Positions 1 to 7,900 of a DNA stretch of 7,972 nucleotides are shown here, in pieces. A program made the translations under genes and the position numbers. This DNA is from CAZTLE01 sp964614415 (lineage in GTDB: Bacteria > Bacteroidota > Bacteroidia > Flavobacteriales > Flavobacteriaceae). The stretch spans positions 1-7,972 of the forward strand of contig CAZTLE010000187.1 of assembly GCA_964614415.1 (NCBI GenBank). Reading direction: 5' to 3'. Below the pieces are notes generated by a model, which was not told where the DNA came from, did no database searches, and saw nothing but the letters and a program-made list of their open reading frames with translations. The stretch's first letter is position 1. Every line of letters begins with the position of its first letter.

Positions 1-2
1 AT

Positions 3-230
3 GAATTCGGGCATATTTTCGGACTTGTAAATATTTTGAATGACGACATCCATGTAAATCACGAAGACGAATTCCACCCGAAACATTGTGTCGTAGAAGA
101 ATGTCTGATGTACTTCAATGCTTCGTTCGCTACCCGCAGCGCTGCCAGGGCTATGATGATGCGAAGTACGGTTCCCGTTTTTGATACCGATCTTTGCATC
201 CAGGACTTGCAAGCTAAAGGTGGAAAGTAA
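3..230 (+). CDS. 3' end of an unidentified protein-coding gene (partial)
   Basis: One plus-strand frame is open from the window edge to a TAA at 228-230, giving 75 residues. It has no convincing internal start: the first candidate is a TTG at 36 and the first ATG lies at 108. The gene therefore most likely begins upstream of the window. The visible part starts EFGHIFGLVNILNDD, continues through a Cys/His-containing stretch (HPKHCVVEEC), then an Ala/Met/Arg-rich segment (ATRSAARAMMMRS), and ends QAKGGK. I do not recognise the family and assign no function. It is convergent with the amidohydrolase gene. No hairpin plus T-run follows the stop. The opposite strand is also open here (59-250), but that frame begins and ends arbitrarily and looks like a shadow. 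With so few codons, reality as a gene is likely but not certain. Confidence 0.45.
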   Translation, partial: EFGHIFGLVNILNDDIHVNHEDEFHPKHCVVEECLMYFNASFATRSAARAMMMRSTVPVFDTDLCIQDLQAKGGK

Positions 231-241
231 CCGGTTGTGTA

Positions 242-763
242 AAATTCCAAATCTTAAATCACAAATTCCAAATAAATTTCAATAGACAATATTCAAGCCC
301 GGAACCTGCAACTTGTAACAATCACAGTAGGCAGTAGCAGTTCGCAGTGCTGGTTCTTGTATCTTGTTTCTTGTCTCAATCCTCAGTGACGACGAATGTC
401 GAATGATGAAAATTTAGAGAATAGAAATAAGAATAGAGAATAAAGACATCCTGTTTTCGTCCTCAACACTCAAACCTGTAACCTGTAACCTGTAACAATA
501 TTAGTAGACAGTAGGGGTTCGCAGTCCTGGTTCCTGTATCTTGTTTCTTGTCTCAATCCTCAGTGACGACGAATGTCGAATGATGAAAATTTAGAGAATA
601 GAAATAAGAATAGAGAATAAAGACATCCTGTTTTCGTCCTCAACACTCAAACCTATAACCTTTAACCTGTAACAATATTAGTAAGCAGTAGCAGTTCGCA
701 GTCCTGGTTCCTGTATCTTGTTTCTTATCCCCCATCTCAATACTCAATACTCACTACTCACTA
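242..763. repeat. Degenerate heptanucleotide (7-bp phased) intergenic array
   Basis: Nearly the whole gap between the convergent genes can be cut into consecutive 7-bp words that resemble their neighbours. Examples are aaattcc (242 and 263) with aaatcac (256); ttcttgt (354, 368) around atcttgt (361); atgtcga (396) then atgatga (403); gaaataa (424) then gaataga (431); and aacctgt three times in a row (473-493). The 7-bp phase is held for 33 words (242-472), slips by 2 bases (aa, 473-474), is held for 25 words (475-649), slips by 2 again (aa, 650-651), then is held for 16 words (652-763). The last four words are ctcaata twice and ctcacta twice (736-763). No reading frame, hairpin terminator, tRNA or promoter is visible inside. 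The layout recalls the heptanucleotide STRR sequences known from cyanobacteria, but no relationship is implied. The function is unknown. Confidence 0.7.
303..727. repeat. 177-bp tandem direct repeat, about 2.4 copies
   Basis: Unit 1 is 303-479, unit 2 is 480-656, and a partial third unit is 657-727. The offset is exactly 177 bp throughout. Positions 358-477 and 535-654 are identical over 120 bp, while the flanks of each unit differ by scattered substitutions, for example cctgcaa/cttgtaa at 305-318 against cctgtaa/cctgtaa at 482-495. The third copy follows the second through ttgtttctt (718-726) and then departs into a different heptamer run. The unit is 25 heptamers plus 2 bases, so it is a higher-order repeat built out of the 7-bp array. 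The perfect core suggests a recent duplication or gene conversion. No target-site duplication, transposase or terminal inverted repeat is seen, so an insertion sequence is unlikely. Confidence 0.9.
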
Positions 764-2394
764 CTATAAACCTTTTCGCCGTTAATATAGGTCGCGAGTA
801 CTTTTACGTTGGGAATATCGTTCTCCGGAATGGTCATCACATCCTGATCCAGTAGCACAAAATCGGCCACCTTACCCGCTTCAATACTGCCCTTTTCGTT
901 TTCTTCAAAATTGGAATAGGCAGCCCAGATGGTCATCCCCCGCAGTGTCTCTTCGCGTGTGAGCGCTTCCTCAATCCGATATCCTCCCTCCGGATAGTTT
1001 TCCAGATCTTTTCTGGCCACAGAGGCATAAAATGTGTGCATAGGATTCACCTTTTCCACCGGAAAATCGGTTCCCAGGGCGACGATACCTGCCTGGTCCA
1101 AAAGTGATTTATAGGCATAGGCCCCTTCAATGCGGTGGGGTCCTACGCGGTCCTCGGCCCAATACATGTCACTCGTCGCATGTGTGGATTGCACGGAAGG
1201 AATAATATTTTTTGAGAAACAGTCGAAATCCGGCAATGAGACGACCTGAGCGTGTTCCACTTTCCAGCGTCTGTCCGGCTTGTCCGCAAGGACCTTGTCA
1301 TACACCCGAAGTACCGCAACATTGGCAGAGTCACCAATCGCATGGGTATTCATTTGATATCCGGCAGCCGCAATGCGTTCCGCCAGCGCTTGTAATTGCT
1401 CCTCCGTGGTGATCATAGCACCGTAATGTCCCGGCTGATCACTATACGGAGCACGCATAGCGGCCCCACGTGATCCAAGTGCCCCATCGCCGTACACTTT
1501 CACGGATCGCACATTCAGTCGATCGGTTTTTACGATTCCTTTGTTCAGAAAGTAATTCAGGTTATCCTCCGAATTACTCACCATCGCATATACCCTGAGA
1601 TCTATTGCACCGGCCTGTTGCAAACTATCGATTAGTTCAATGACGGCCCTGTTCAATCCGGCGTCGTTCACAGTTGTCAATCCCAGGGAAATACATTTGT
1701 CCTGTGCTTCCTTCAGGGCAGTAGCAGCCTGTGCCGTGGTAAGATCGGGCATTGTAGCTCCCACAAGGCGCATAGGAGTATCAATAAGAATTCCCGTGAG
1801 TTCTCCATCCTGAACGATTACTTCGCCTCCGTCCATTTTTGTGTCCGGAGTAATGCCGGCCATTTCGAGGGCTTTGGAATTGGTGATCATAGCATGACCG
1901 TCAATTCGGGTGAGTGCTACCGGCGTATCGGGAAATAGCTCATCCAGTTCTTTCTTTGTGGGAAACTCCTTGACGTCCCAATCATTCTGGTCCCAGCCCC
2001 TTCCGGTGATATAATTCAGGTTCTTTTCTTTTTGAAAGGCCACTACCCTGTCCAGTACTTCCTGATAACTTGTTGTACCTACCAGATCTACATTCTGAAG
2101 TGAAACTCCCAGATTATAGAGATGCGCATGGGCATCAATAAGGCCCGGTAGGATGGTTTTCCCCCCGGCGTCCATAACATCCGTAGCGTTATATTTTGCC
2201 TCCAATTCCGAAGAGGTTCCCACTTCCACAATAGTACCATCGGTAATGACAAACGCTTCGGCTGTTGAGAACGCTTCGTCCACAGTGTAGACATTCGCAT
2301 TCTTGACCAATAAGTCTGCCGAAGTCTTTTCAGAAGTACACGACACAAAAAGTACAGAAAAGACTACTAGTGAAAGGGGAAAGAATTTAATCAT
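754..2394 (-). CDS. Lipoprotein metal-dependent amidohydrolase (amidohydrolase 3 family, YtcJ/NfdA-like)
   Basis: This 546-residue protein has the layout of the amidohydrolase 3 group, which includes YtcJ and N-substituted formamide deformylase. The N-terminus is a hydrophobic segment ending VLFVSC, which suggests type II signal cleavage and lipidation at Cys19. The enzyme would then be anchored in the envelope. A small beta-sandwich portion (about 28-85 and 500-546) flanks a TIM-barrel core. Likely metal and catalytic residues are the HxH pair in IDAHAHL (H89, H91), K299 in VKVYGDGALGSRG, H351 in NTHAIGD, H381 in VEHAQ, and D443 in GTDFP. All are present, so it should be active. The substrate cannot be told from sequence; this family hydrolyses amide or similar C-N bonds. 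The ATG start at 2394 gives a proper lipoprotein signal. It lies 46 bp after the TIR gene on the same strand. The last codons and the TAG stop fall inside the heptamer array. Confidence 0.92.
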   Translation of the reverse strand: MIKFFPLSLVVFSVLFVSCTSEKTSADLLVKNANVYTVDEAFSTAEAFVITDGTIVEVGTSSELEAKYNATDVMDAGGKTILPGLIDAHAHLYNLGVSLQNVDLVGTTSYQEVLDRVVAFQKEKNLNYITGRGWDQNDWDVKEFPTKKELDELFPDTPVALTRIDGHAMITNSKALEMAGITPDTKMDGGEVIVQDGELTGILIDTPMRLVGATMPDLTTAQAATALKEAQDKCISLGLTTVNDAGLNRAVIELIDSLQQAGAIDLRVYAMVSNSEDNLNYFLNKGIVKTDRLNVRSVKVYGDGALGSRGAAMRAPYSDQPGHYGAMITTEEQLQALAERIAAAGYQMNTHAIGDSANVAVLRVYDKVLADKPDRRWKVEHAQVVSLPDFDCFSKNIIPSVQSTHATSDMYWAEDRVGPHRIEGAYAYKSLLDQAGIVALGTDFPVEKVNPMHTFYASVARKDLENYPEGGYRIEEALTREETLRGMTIWAAYSNFEENEKGSIEAGKVADFVLLDQDVMTIPENDIPNVKVLATYINGEKVYSSE

Positions 2395-2440
2395 GATTTT
2401 GGCGGTTTTCGGTAAAAATAAGAAAAGGAGACGGTATTCC

Positions 2441-3076
2441 CTAGGTGGGAAGTGGTGTTGTAGTACCGTTGGTCCACGTTCCGGGAAAGACAGGCTGATA
2501 CGGTCGTAATTCCTTTCGCAACCAACGTTTGATCTCCTGTTCAGAATAATTCATCACACCCAATTGCAAATACTCTGCCTTGTTGTAGGGATGGGGTAAA
2601 TCCGGATGTATCCAGCAACCGGCGGCCGATGATACCACCTGATATTCTTTTACCCGCCCATACTCGTAGGGAACCCACATTGACCCCTCGGTGTTAGGTG
2701 TGATCAATGCAATGACATGGGTACTGTTTAAGAGCGCAATTTCAATGCGATTCGCAATAAGATGGCTATCGGTCATTTGTTGCAACTTATGATCAAGGAC
2801 ATCCAGGAAAATATCGTAGCCAAGATCCGTTGCTATTTTGGCAACCCGCAGCGCTTCCTTTTCATCGTCCCGACGGTGGGAAACAAACAGGCAGGGATCC
2901 ATTTTCTTAGGACGGCTTCTGAATAACTCCCGAAAACCCTCTTCCTGGATCATGAGTCCCTGGCGGGAAAAACGGGAAAATTCCCTTGCACCTATGATAT
3001 CCTTGTGATAGGCGGCTTCGAAATTGTAATCGTTCTCGGTGATCCAACCGGTGAAGTCTTTCCAATTGTATTTCAT
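2441..3076 (-). CDS. Stand-alone TIR-domain protein (possible NADase effector)
   Basis: This 211-residue soluble protein has no signal peptide or membrane segment. Residues 1-58 form an uncharacterised N-terminal region. Residues 61-145 read as a TIR domain: the first strand and following loop are CLFVSHRRDDEKEA (62-75), then GYDIFLD (86-92), then a helix and strand, IEIALLNSTHVIALITPN (111-128), and the SxW..E signature SMWVPYEYG (132-140). In bacterial TIR NADases the glutamate of this signature, here E138, is the catalytic residue. A C-terminal tail of about 65 residues follows, with a charged helix (SEQEIKRWLRKEL). Bacterial TIR proteins often act in antiphage defence by consuming NAD+ or making ADP-ribose signals. 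ThsB of Thoeris has a similar size, but no ThsA, SAVED, STING or Argonaute partner is in the window. The role is therefore inferred only. The ATG at 3076 directly abuts an inverted repeat. Alternative: a TIR protein with a non-defence role. Confidence 0.82.
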   Translation of the reverse strand: MKYNWKDFTGWITENDYNFEAAYHKDIIGAREFSRFSRQGLMIQEEGFRELFRSRPKKMDPCLFVSHRRDDEKEALRVAKIATDLGYDIFLDVLDHKLQQMTDSHLIANRIEIALLNSTHVIALITPNTEGSMWVPYEYGRVKEYQVVSSAAGCWIHPDLPHPYNKAEYLQLGVMNYSEQEIKRWLRKELRPYQPVFPGTWTNGTTTPLPT

Positions 3077-3113
3077 AGTTGATTCTTAGCACATGAGTTA
3101 AGAATCCTCAACT
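3077..3113 (-). promoter_or_regulatory. Inverted repeat / hairpin abutting the TIR gene start codon
   Basis: Read on the minus strand, arm GATTCTTA (3106-3099) and its perfect complement TAAGAATC (3088-3081) enclose a 10-base loop. The stem is extended by AGTT (3113-3110) pairing with AACT (3080-3077) across a 3-base GAG bulge, for 12 pairs in total. The last base of the stem is immediately followed by the ATG of the TIR gene. In a transcript reading in from the barrel gene, this fold would cover the whole ribosome landing region. No U-run follows, so an ordinary intrinsic terminator is unlikely. It could be a translational control hairpin, a binding site for a dimeric regulator, or a terminator-like end for the upstream barrel message. 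The symmetry is seen directly; the function is inferred. Confidence 0.55.
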
Positions 3114-3137
3114 TACGAGAAAATCACGATTCTACAA
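3107..3137 (-). promoter_or_regulatory. Weak candidate Bacteroidota-type promoter before the TIR gene
   Basis: The minus strand has TTTG (3137-3134), then exactly 19 bases, then TAAGTTGA (3114-3107). The Bacteroidota primary sigma consensus is TTTG at -33 and TAnnTTTG at -7 with about this spacing. The -33 element matches fully, but the -7 element misses its last two bases. If used, transcription would start inside the inverted repeat and the message would lack the complete hairpin. That would contrast with read-through from the barrel gene. The match is weak and could be chance. Confidence 0.22.
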
Positions 3138-3140
3138 ACC

Positions 3141-4874
3141 CTACCAGTCAAACTGATAGGTCGCACCGAGCAACGCCTGAATTCCCTGCACCGGAAAGTT
3201 TTGCCACTTCTGATAACCGTCATCCAGCAGATTACTTCCTTTTACGAAGAAGTTAAGCCGATCGGTAAAGCGATATCCCAAATGTAGGTTAGCATCTATA
3301 TAGCTGTCTAACGTGATCTCCTGAGTGGTAGTAGGGCCTACCATATCCGTAAACAATGCCTGCCTTTGACCAACTATGAAGATTGAAGCTCCTCCGAAGA
3401 ACTTTTCGGCCACAGTGAAGTTTGAAAACACCGAAGCCTTCACATCGGGGAGGTTCCAGGCCTGCGCCTGATCGGTCGTGTCGTAACTGTTGTAACTACC
3501 ATTCACTCCCAAAGAGAAATTCTCTGATATCTCGACTTTAAGTTCACCGAAAAGTTGAAATACATTTACTTCATCGTATACAACACCGAATGAATTTCCA
3601 AGTTCATATCCCTGGGCATCGGAGATCATGCCACGATAAGGGTTCAACACAAACAGCGCTTTGTTCTCTTCCTTTCCGTAGGACGCCCGTACGTTATATC
3701 CCACTGAGTTGGACAGTCTTCCTTTAACACCGCCAAAGGCATTAAATACCTGATTGGTGGGTAGGATCATATTGGTAGGCGAAACAAACGGATTTTCTTC
3801 CTTAAAATCGTAATAAGTGTTCTGTTGTAAACCTCCTTCAACACCTCCGTAGGCAATAAGTAGCTCATCTACAAGTCGGTAGGAACCGTTAATCACCGGA
3901 TAAATAAAGAAGTTGGTATCGCTGTTCTCCGAGTCAACGTTGAGATAGGTCGCTACTCCCAGGGATAACGTTAATTCTCTGTCCTCATATTGTATCGCCG
4001 GAGCAACCCCGATATTAAAATGACTGTATTTGATCTCCATCACATTGAAGTAATCCCTGGCAAAATTTCCGGAGACGTAGTTGAGGTCTCCTTTAACCGT
4101 AACGTCCAGATTATTGACAGGAAATGAGAACTCCGGCACCGCCGTTATATTGACTTCAGAAGAAGAAAAAGAATCACTTAAAAACTGAATCTTGGCAGCG
4201 GCTTTCTTAATAAACAAGTCCTCCGGCTCAACGCCACCACCCACATAGAAACTCGTATAATTTTGCTCCGGATCTATTCCGGCGAGAAATCCGGGCGTAG
4301 CATCCATATTAAAAATTGGGTTCAGTCCGTACCAATTGAACAACTGGTGTTTCACGCCCACATCGCCCCAAAAGGCAACCTCCTCCTGTCTGCTGGCATA
4401 GTTAAGGTCCAGGGAGGTATCGTAAAATTTATTTTCAATAAGCAAATCACTTATCCCGCCCTGAGAGGAGTTGTGACGTAGAAAGACACCAAAATTATCG
4501 GTGCGGCTCACTTCAATATTGCTGTAGAGTTCAGCCAATGCCGATGTAAACGTTCCAAAGCCCAGGGTTGCGTAATTCTCAAATAATGTGGGTGGTTTTG
4601 ACTTCTCCACATCGGCGGCACTTCCCTTGGCCGGGGTAAACGTTGAGGCTACGGGTACCGAAAAAATATTGTACTTAACTCCTTTCTTGGTGGTCGTGAT
4701 CGAATCGGTAAGTTCGGGGGTTTCTTTCACCTTGAATGCGTCTGAAATGGACGGTGTGTAGGGTTTGACTACATCGATAACTTCGGTGCCCAAATTATCG
4801 TCATCCTGTGCAAAGAGCGAAACGTTGACAAATAACATGACAATAGCACTAAGTACCAGAGATTTGCTTGACAT
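3141..4874 (-). CDS. Outer-membrane beta-barrel, TonB-dependent-receptor-like but without a plug domain
   Basis: This 577-residue exported protein has a signal peptide at residues 1-23 (hydrophobic core LVLSAIVMLFVNVSLF, likely cleavage after FAQ). A short conserved-looking periplasmic stretch (about 30-82) includes EVIDVVKPYTPSISDAFK and a SVPVASTFTPAKG block. From about residue 95 onward there are alternating aromatic/polar beta strands with Gly and Tyr-rich turns. It ends in ATYQFDW, and an aromatic C-terminus is typical of barrels inserted by the BAM machinery. The last strands (DRLNFFVKGSNLLDDGYQKW) resemble those of TonB-dependent receptors. The usual plug of roughly 130 residues is missing, and the total is shorter than typical receptors. 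I chose the ATG at 4874. The frame is open to a TTG at 4904 (587 residues), but that would add ten residues before the signal peptide. The gene follows the TPR gene by 41 bp, so co-transcription is likely. The ligand or role is unknown. Confidence 0.85.
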   Translation of the reverse strand: MSSKSLVLSAIVMLFVNVSLFAQDDDNLGTEVIDVVKPYTPSISDAFKVKETPELTDSITTTKKGVKYNIFSVPVASTFTPAKGSAADVEKSKPPTLFENYATLGFGTFTSALAELYSNIEVSRTDNFGVFLRHNSSQGGISDLLIENKFYDTSLDLNYASRQEEVAFWGDVGVKHQLFNWYGLNPIFNMDATPGFLAGIDPEQNYTSFYVGGGVEPEDLFIKKAAAKIQFLSDSFSSSEVNITAVPEFSFPVNNLDVTVKGDLNYVSGNFARDYFNVMEIKYSHFNIGVAPAIQYEDRELTLSLGVATYLNVDSENSDTNFFIYPVINGSYRLVDELLIAYGGVEGGLQQNTYYDFKEENPFVSPTNMILPTNQVFNAFGGVKGRLSNSVGYNVRASYGKEENKALFVLNPYRGMISDAQGYELGNSFGVVYDEVNVFQLFGELKVEISENFSLGVNGSYNSYDTTDQAQAWNLPDVKASVFSNFTVAEKFFGGASIFIVGQRQALFTDMVGPTTTQEITLDSYIDANLHLGYRFTDRLNFFVKGSNLLDDGYQKWQNFPVQGIQALLGATYQFDW

Positions 4875-4915
4875 ACTAAAGAGATTAAGAGAGTTTTTTC
4901 CCAAAAGCGGGGCTG

Positions 4916-7900
4916 TTAATTTTCGTTTGTTTCTACCGAAGCGTTGGTTTTTGCTACGGCGGCTTTAATGGAAGATAGTTCGGTTTGTGCTTCTTCGACT
5001 ATTTCGGGATAGTCAGCAAAATTTTTAATCACGCTTTCCAGAATATAGGTAGCCTGATAGGCATCTTTCAATTCATAAAAGTTCTTTGCCATGAGTACCA
5101 AGCCTTTGGCGCCGTAGTACTTATAGCCGGAATAGTTCTTCGCCAGTTTCTGAATGAGCACATTTGAGCCCTTGTGATCCCCGTCCTTGTGCTTAAAATA
5201 GGCATTGTAATAGAGCGCCTCTGCCGCCAATTCCCCTGTGGCGATTTTCGAGACTTCGGCATAGGCATTCCGTGCTTTCGATTCGTTTCCGGTCTCTATG
5301 GCTGAACGCGCTATGATAATCTGGGCGTCGCTTTTAATAGCATTGTCCACCTTGGGGTTCTCAAGCACCTTTTCGGCATAATCTACCGCCTCTTCATATT
5401 GTTTCAGCTCGTAGCTGGCCTTCATACTATTCGTCTGAGCGAAAACCACATTCTGAGGAAAATCGGCCTCGACTTCCAGACGTTTCAGATACGTCAGGGC
5501 ATTTCGATAATCCTCTTTGGTCAAATATAGTTCGGCTACCCGGGAAAGCGATTGTTCTGTAAATTCACTGCGCTCCTGGGACACGACATACTCATATCCG
5601 GGAATGGCTTTCTCCTTTTCGCCTGCACCGAAGTACAATTGCGAGAGGTAAAAGTTGGCGTGTAAGGCGTGGCGTCCGTTCGGGAATTGTCTCACGTACT
5701 CTTCAAAACGCTCTATGGCTACCGAAGCATTGTTCTGCAAATACGGTTGTTCGGCTGCCTGGTAGGTAGCGTCGTCCAATTCGGCATCCTCCACCTCCAC
5801 AAAATCCAGGGCATTCACCCAATTGGCGTATTCATCGACACGCCCCTGATCTATATAAATAATCTTTGCCGACGACACCGCCTGGAGTGCCTCCGGTCTT
5901 GATGGGTAGTCATTGGCTACACGCTTGAACAGCGACAGCGCTTCATTGCTTTTTCCGGTATTATCCAGTATAAGTGCTTTCTTTAGCAGTGCCTGAGCGA
6001 CAAATGTGCTACCGGGAATCTCAGTAATTAACTGATCGTACGCCCCAATCGCTTCATTGGTCCTATCCTGAGCGAGGTAGGTGTTCCCCAGCTCATATAA
6101 AGCGTCGTCGCGGTACACAGACTTCGGATATCCGTTAACTATGTCTTTCAGGCCGTCTATTTTTGACGTAGGCCTGTCCACGAATCCATAACTCAATGCC
6201 TTTCGGAACAAGGCGTAATCCAGATCGGCAGTCCCCAGTTCAATCGCCTGATTGTAGTTGTCCATAGCGGGCCAGTACTTGCTGGTTACAAAGTAACTGT
6301 CTCCTAACCGCAGATAGGCATCCCGCTTTCGCGCTGCCTCCGCATTCGTTGAGGATACGTAATTTCCGAAGTAAGTGATGGCCTCATCATAATTCTTCAT
6401 GTTGAAGTAATTATAAGCCAGATTGTAGTTGAAGTTCTTATACTCCTGGGTTTTCTGAGCTTCGGGTAGTTGCCGGAACTGTTTGTATCCAACCAGGGCC
6501 TCTCCGAAATTGGACAATTGGAAATCACTTTCGGCCTTCCAGTACACAGCACGTGCCGTATATTCCGGATCCAGAGGTTCTTTTAACGATTTATCGAAAT
6601 AGGTGATTGCCTCTTGGTAATTTCCTTCTACATAGAGTTCGATACCACGGAAAAATGCCACCAACTGATAGGCCTGTTTGTTTTCGAACGATCTGTTATT
6701 TTCCATGAGATCCAGTGCCGCTCCAAAGTTTCTGGAGCTTATGTAGGAGTCGATAAGCAGGTCCTTTAACTCCTCATTATTGGGATCGTCCGGATACCTT
6801 TCAATAAAGGATAACAGTACTTCGGGAACACTCTGATAGCTGTTCCCAATCTCATAGCTGAGTTTTGCATAATTGAGCCAGGCGTCCTGCTGAATCTCGG
6901 CGCTGAAATCCATTTCCGAAGCATTTTTAAAGGCATTGAGGGCCTCTGGCTTTCGATCCAGACGCAGGTAGGACTCAGCCAGGTGATAGAAGGCATTCTG
7001 AGCTACATGGTCGCGTCCATCCACGATCTTGTTGAACTCGTTAATAGCATCTTCATACTGCCCCTGCTTGTAATAGGCATAGCCCAGGAGGTAGTAGTCG
7101 GTATTGTTCCACCGTCCTCTTTTTCCTTTGTATTCTTTGAGATACGGAATGGCCTCGGCATACTGTCCTAAGTTGAAATAGCTCTCACCTATAATCTTCG
7201 CCAATTCGCTTTTCTCTTTGGGCTCGGAGGTTTCAAAGATTTCCTTACCCATGTCTATGGCCAACTGAAAATTCCCCAGTTTGAAATTCATATCGGCCTG
7301 GTAATAGGGTAATCCCTGAGCATAGCGTTCATCACCTTTCACTTCTTCGAATAGTGCTGAAGCGGTTTCATAATCATCTTCCGCATAGGCTATAAAACCC
7401 AGGTAGTATTTAGCTTGTGCCCCATATTTCTTCGAGCCCTCAACTTTAGAAAGGTATTTTTTTGCTGCGTTATTGCTTCCTCCCTTAAAGAGGGCATATC
7501 CGTTGTTGAAGTAGAATTTTTCCCGCTCTTTTCGCGACAGGCTTTTTTCGGCCACCTTACCATACCATTTTCGTGCTTTGGTGTACTTACCATTTTCGAA
7601 ATAGTAGTTTCCCACATTGATAAAGGCCTCGTTGCGCTTCACACTGGTAGGATACTCTTCCACGAATTTCTCCATGAGTACATCGCCATTCTCCTGATTG
7701 AGTCGAATCGCACATTCTGCCACGTAGTACGCGCAATCGCCTTCCAGCGCCTTGTCGTCCGTTTTGTCTTTAACCCGTGCAAATAAGGTCTGCGCCGCCA
7801 AAAACTGGTCGTTTTCATACAGCTCAATTGCCTTGTTGTACTGTGTAAGATCGGTTGTGTAGGCCGCTGTTTGCTGGGAGAAGATGCCCTGATAGCTCAA

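Noticed and set aside
59..250. 63-codon minus-strand reading frame
   Set aside because: It overlaps the plus-strand frame that is open from the window edge, begins inside it without a convincing start context, and resembles no family. It is considered a shadow, though the plus-strand gene is itself only moderately sure.
303..727. CRISPR array
   Set aside because: The repeats are 177 bp long and directly adjacent, with no short constant repeat separated by unique spacers and no cas gene nearby.
231..753. Insertion sequence or transposon remnant in the convergent gap
   Set aside because: There is no terminal inverted repeat, target-site duplication or transposase-like reading frame. The structure is explained by 7-bp words and a block duplication.
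2427..2439. Small palindrome TCCC..GGGA between the TIR and amidohydrolase genes
   Set aside because: The stem is only four pairs with a five-base loop and no T-run, so it is too weak to call a terminator or operator.
2441..3076. Thoeris defence locus (TIR as ThsB)
   Set aside because: The size fits ThsB, but no ThsA-like gene is adjacent on either side. The neighbours are a barrel and an amidohydrolase.
3081..3106. Intrinsic terminator for the barrel gene
   Set aside because: The stem is AT-rich and is followed by AACTATGAAATAC on the transcribed strand, with no U-run, and it touches the next start codon.
7415..7786. 123-codon plus-strand reading frame opposite the TPR gene
   Set aside because: It lies entirely antisense to well-supported TPR repeats, and its protein shows no domain or signal. 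It is a shadow frame.
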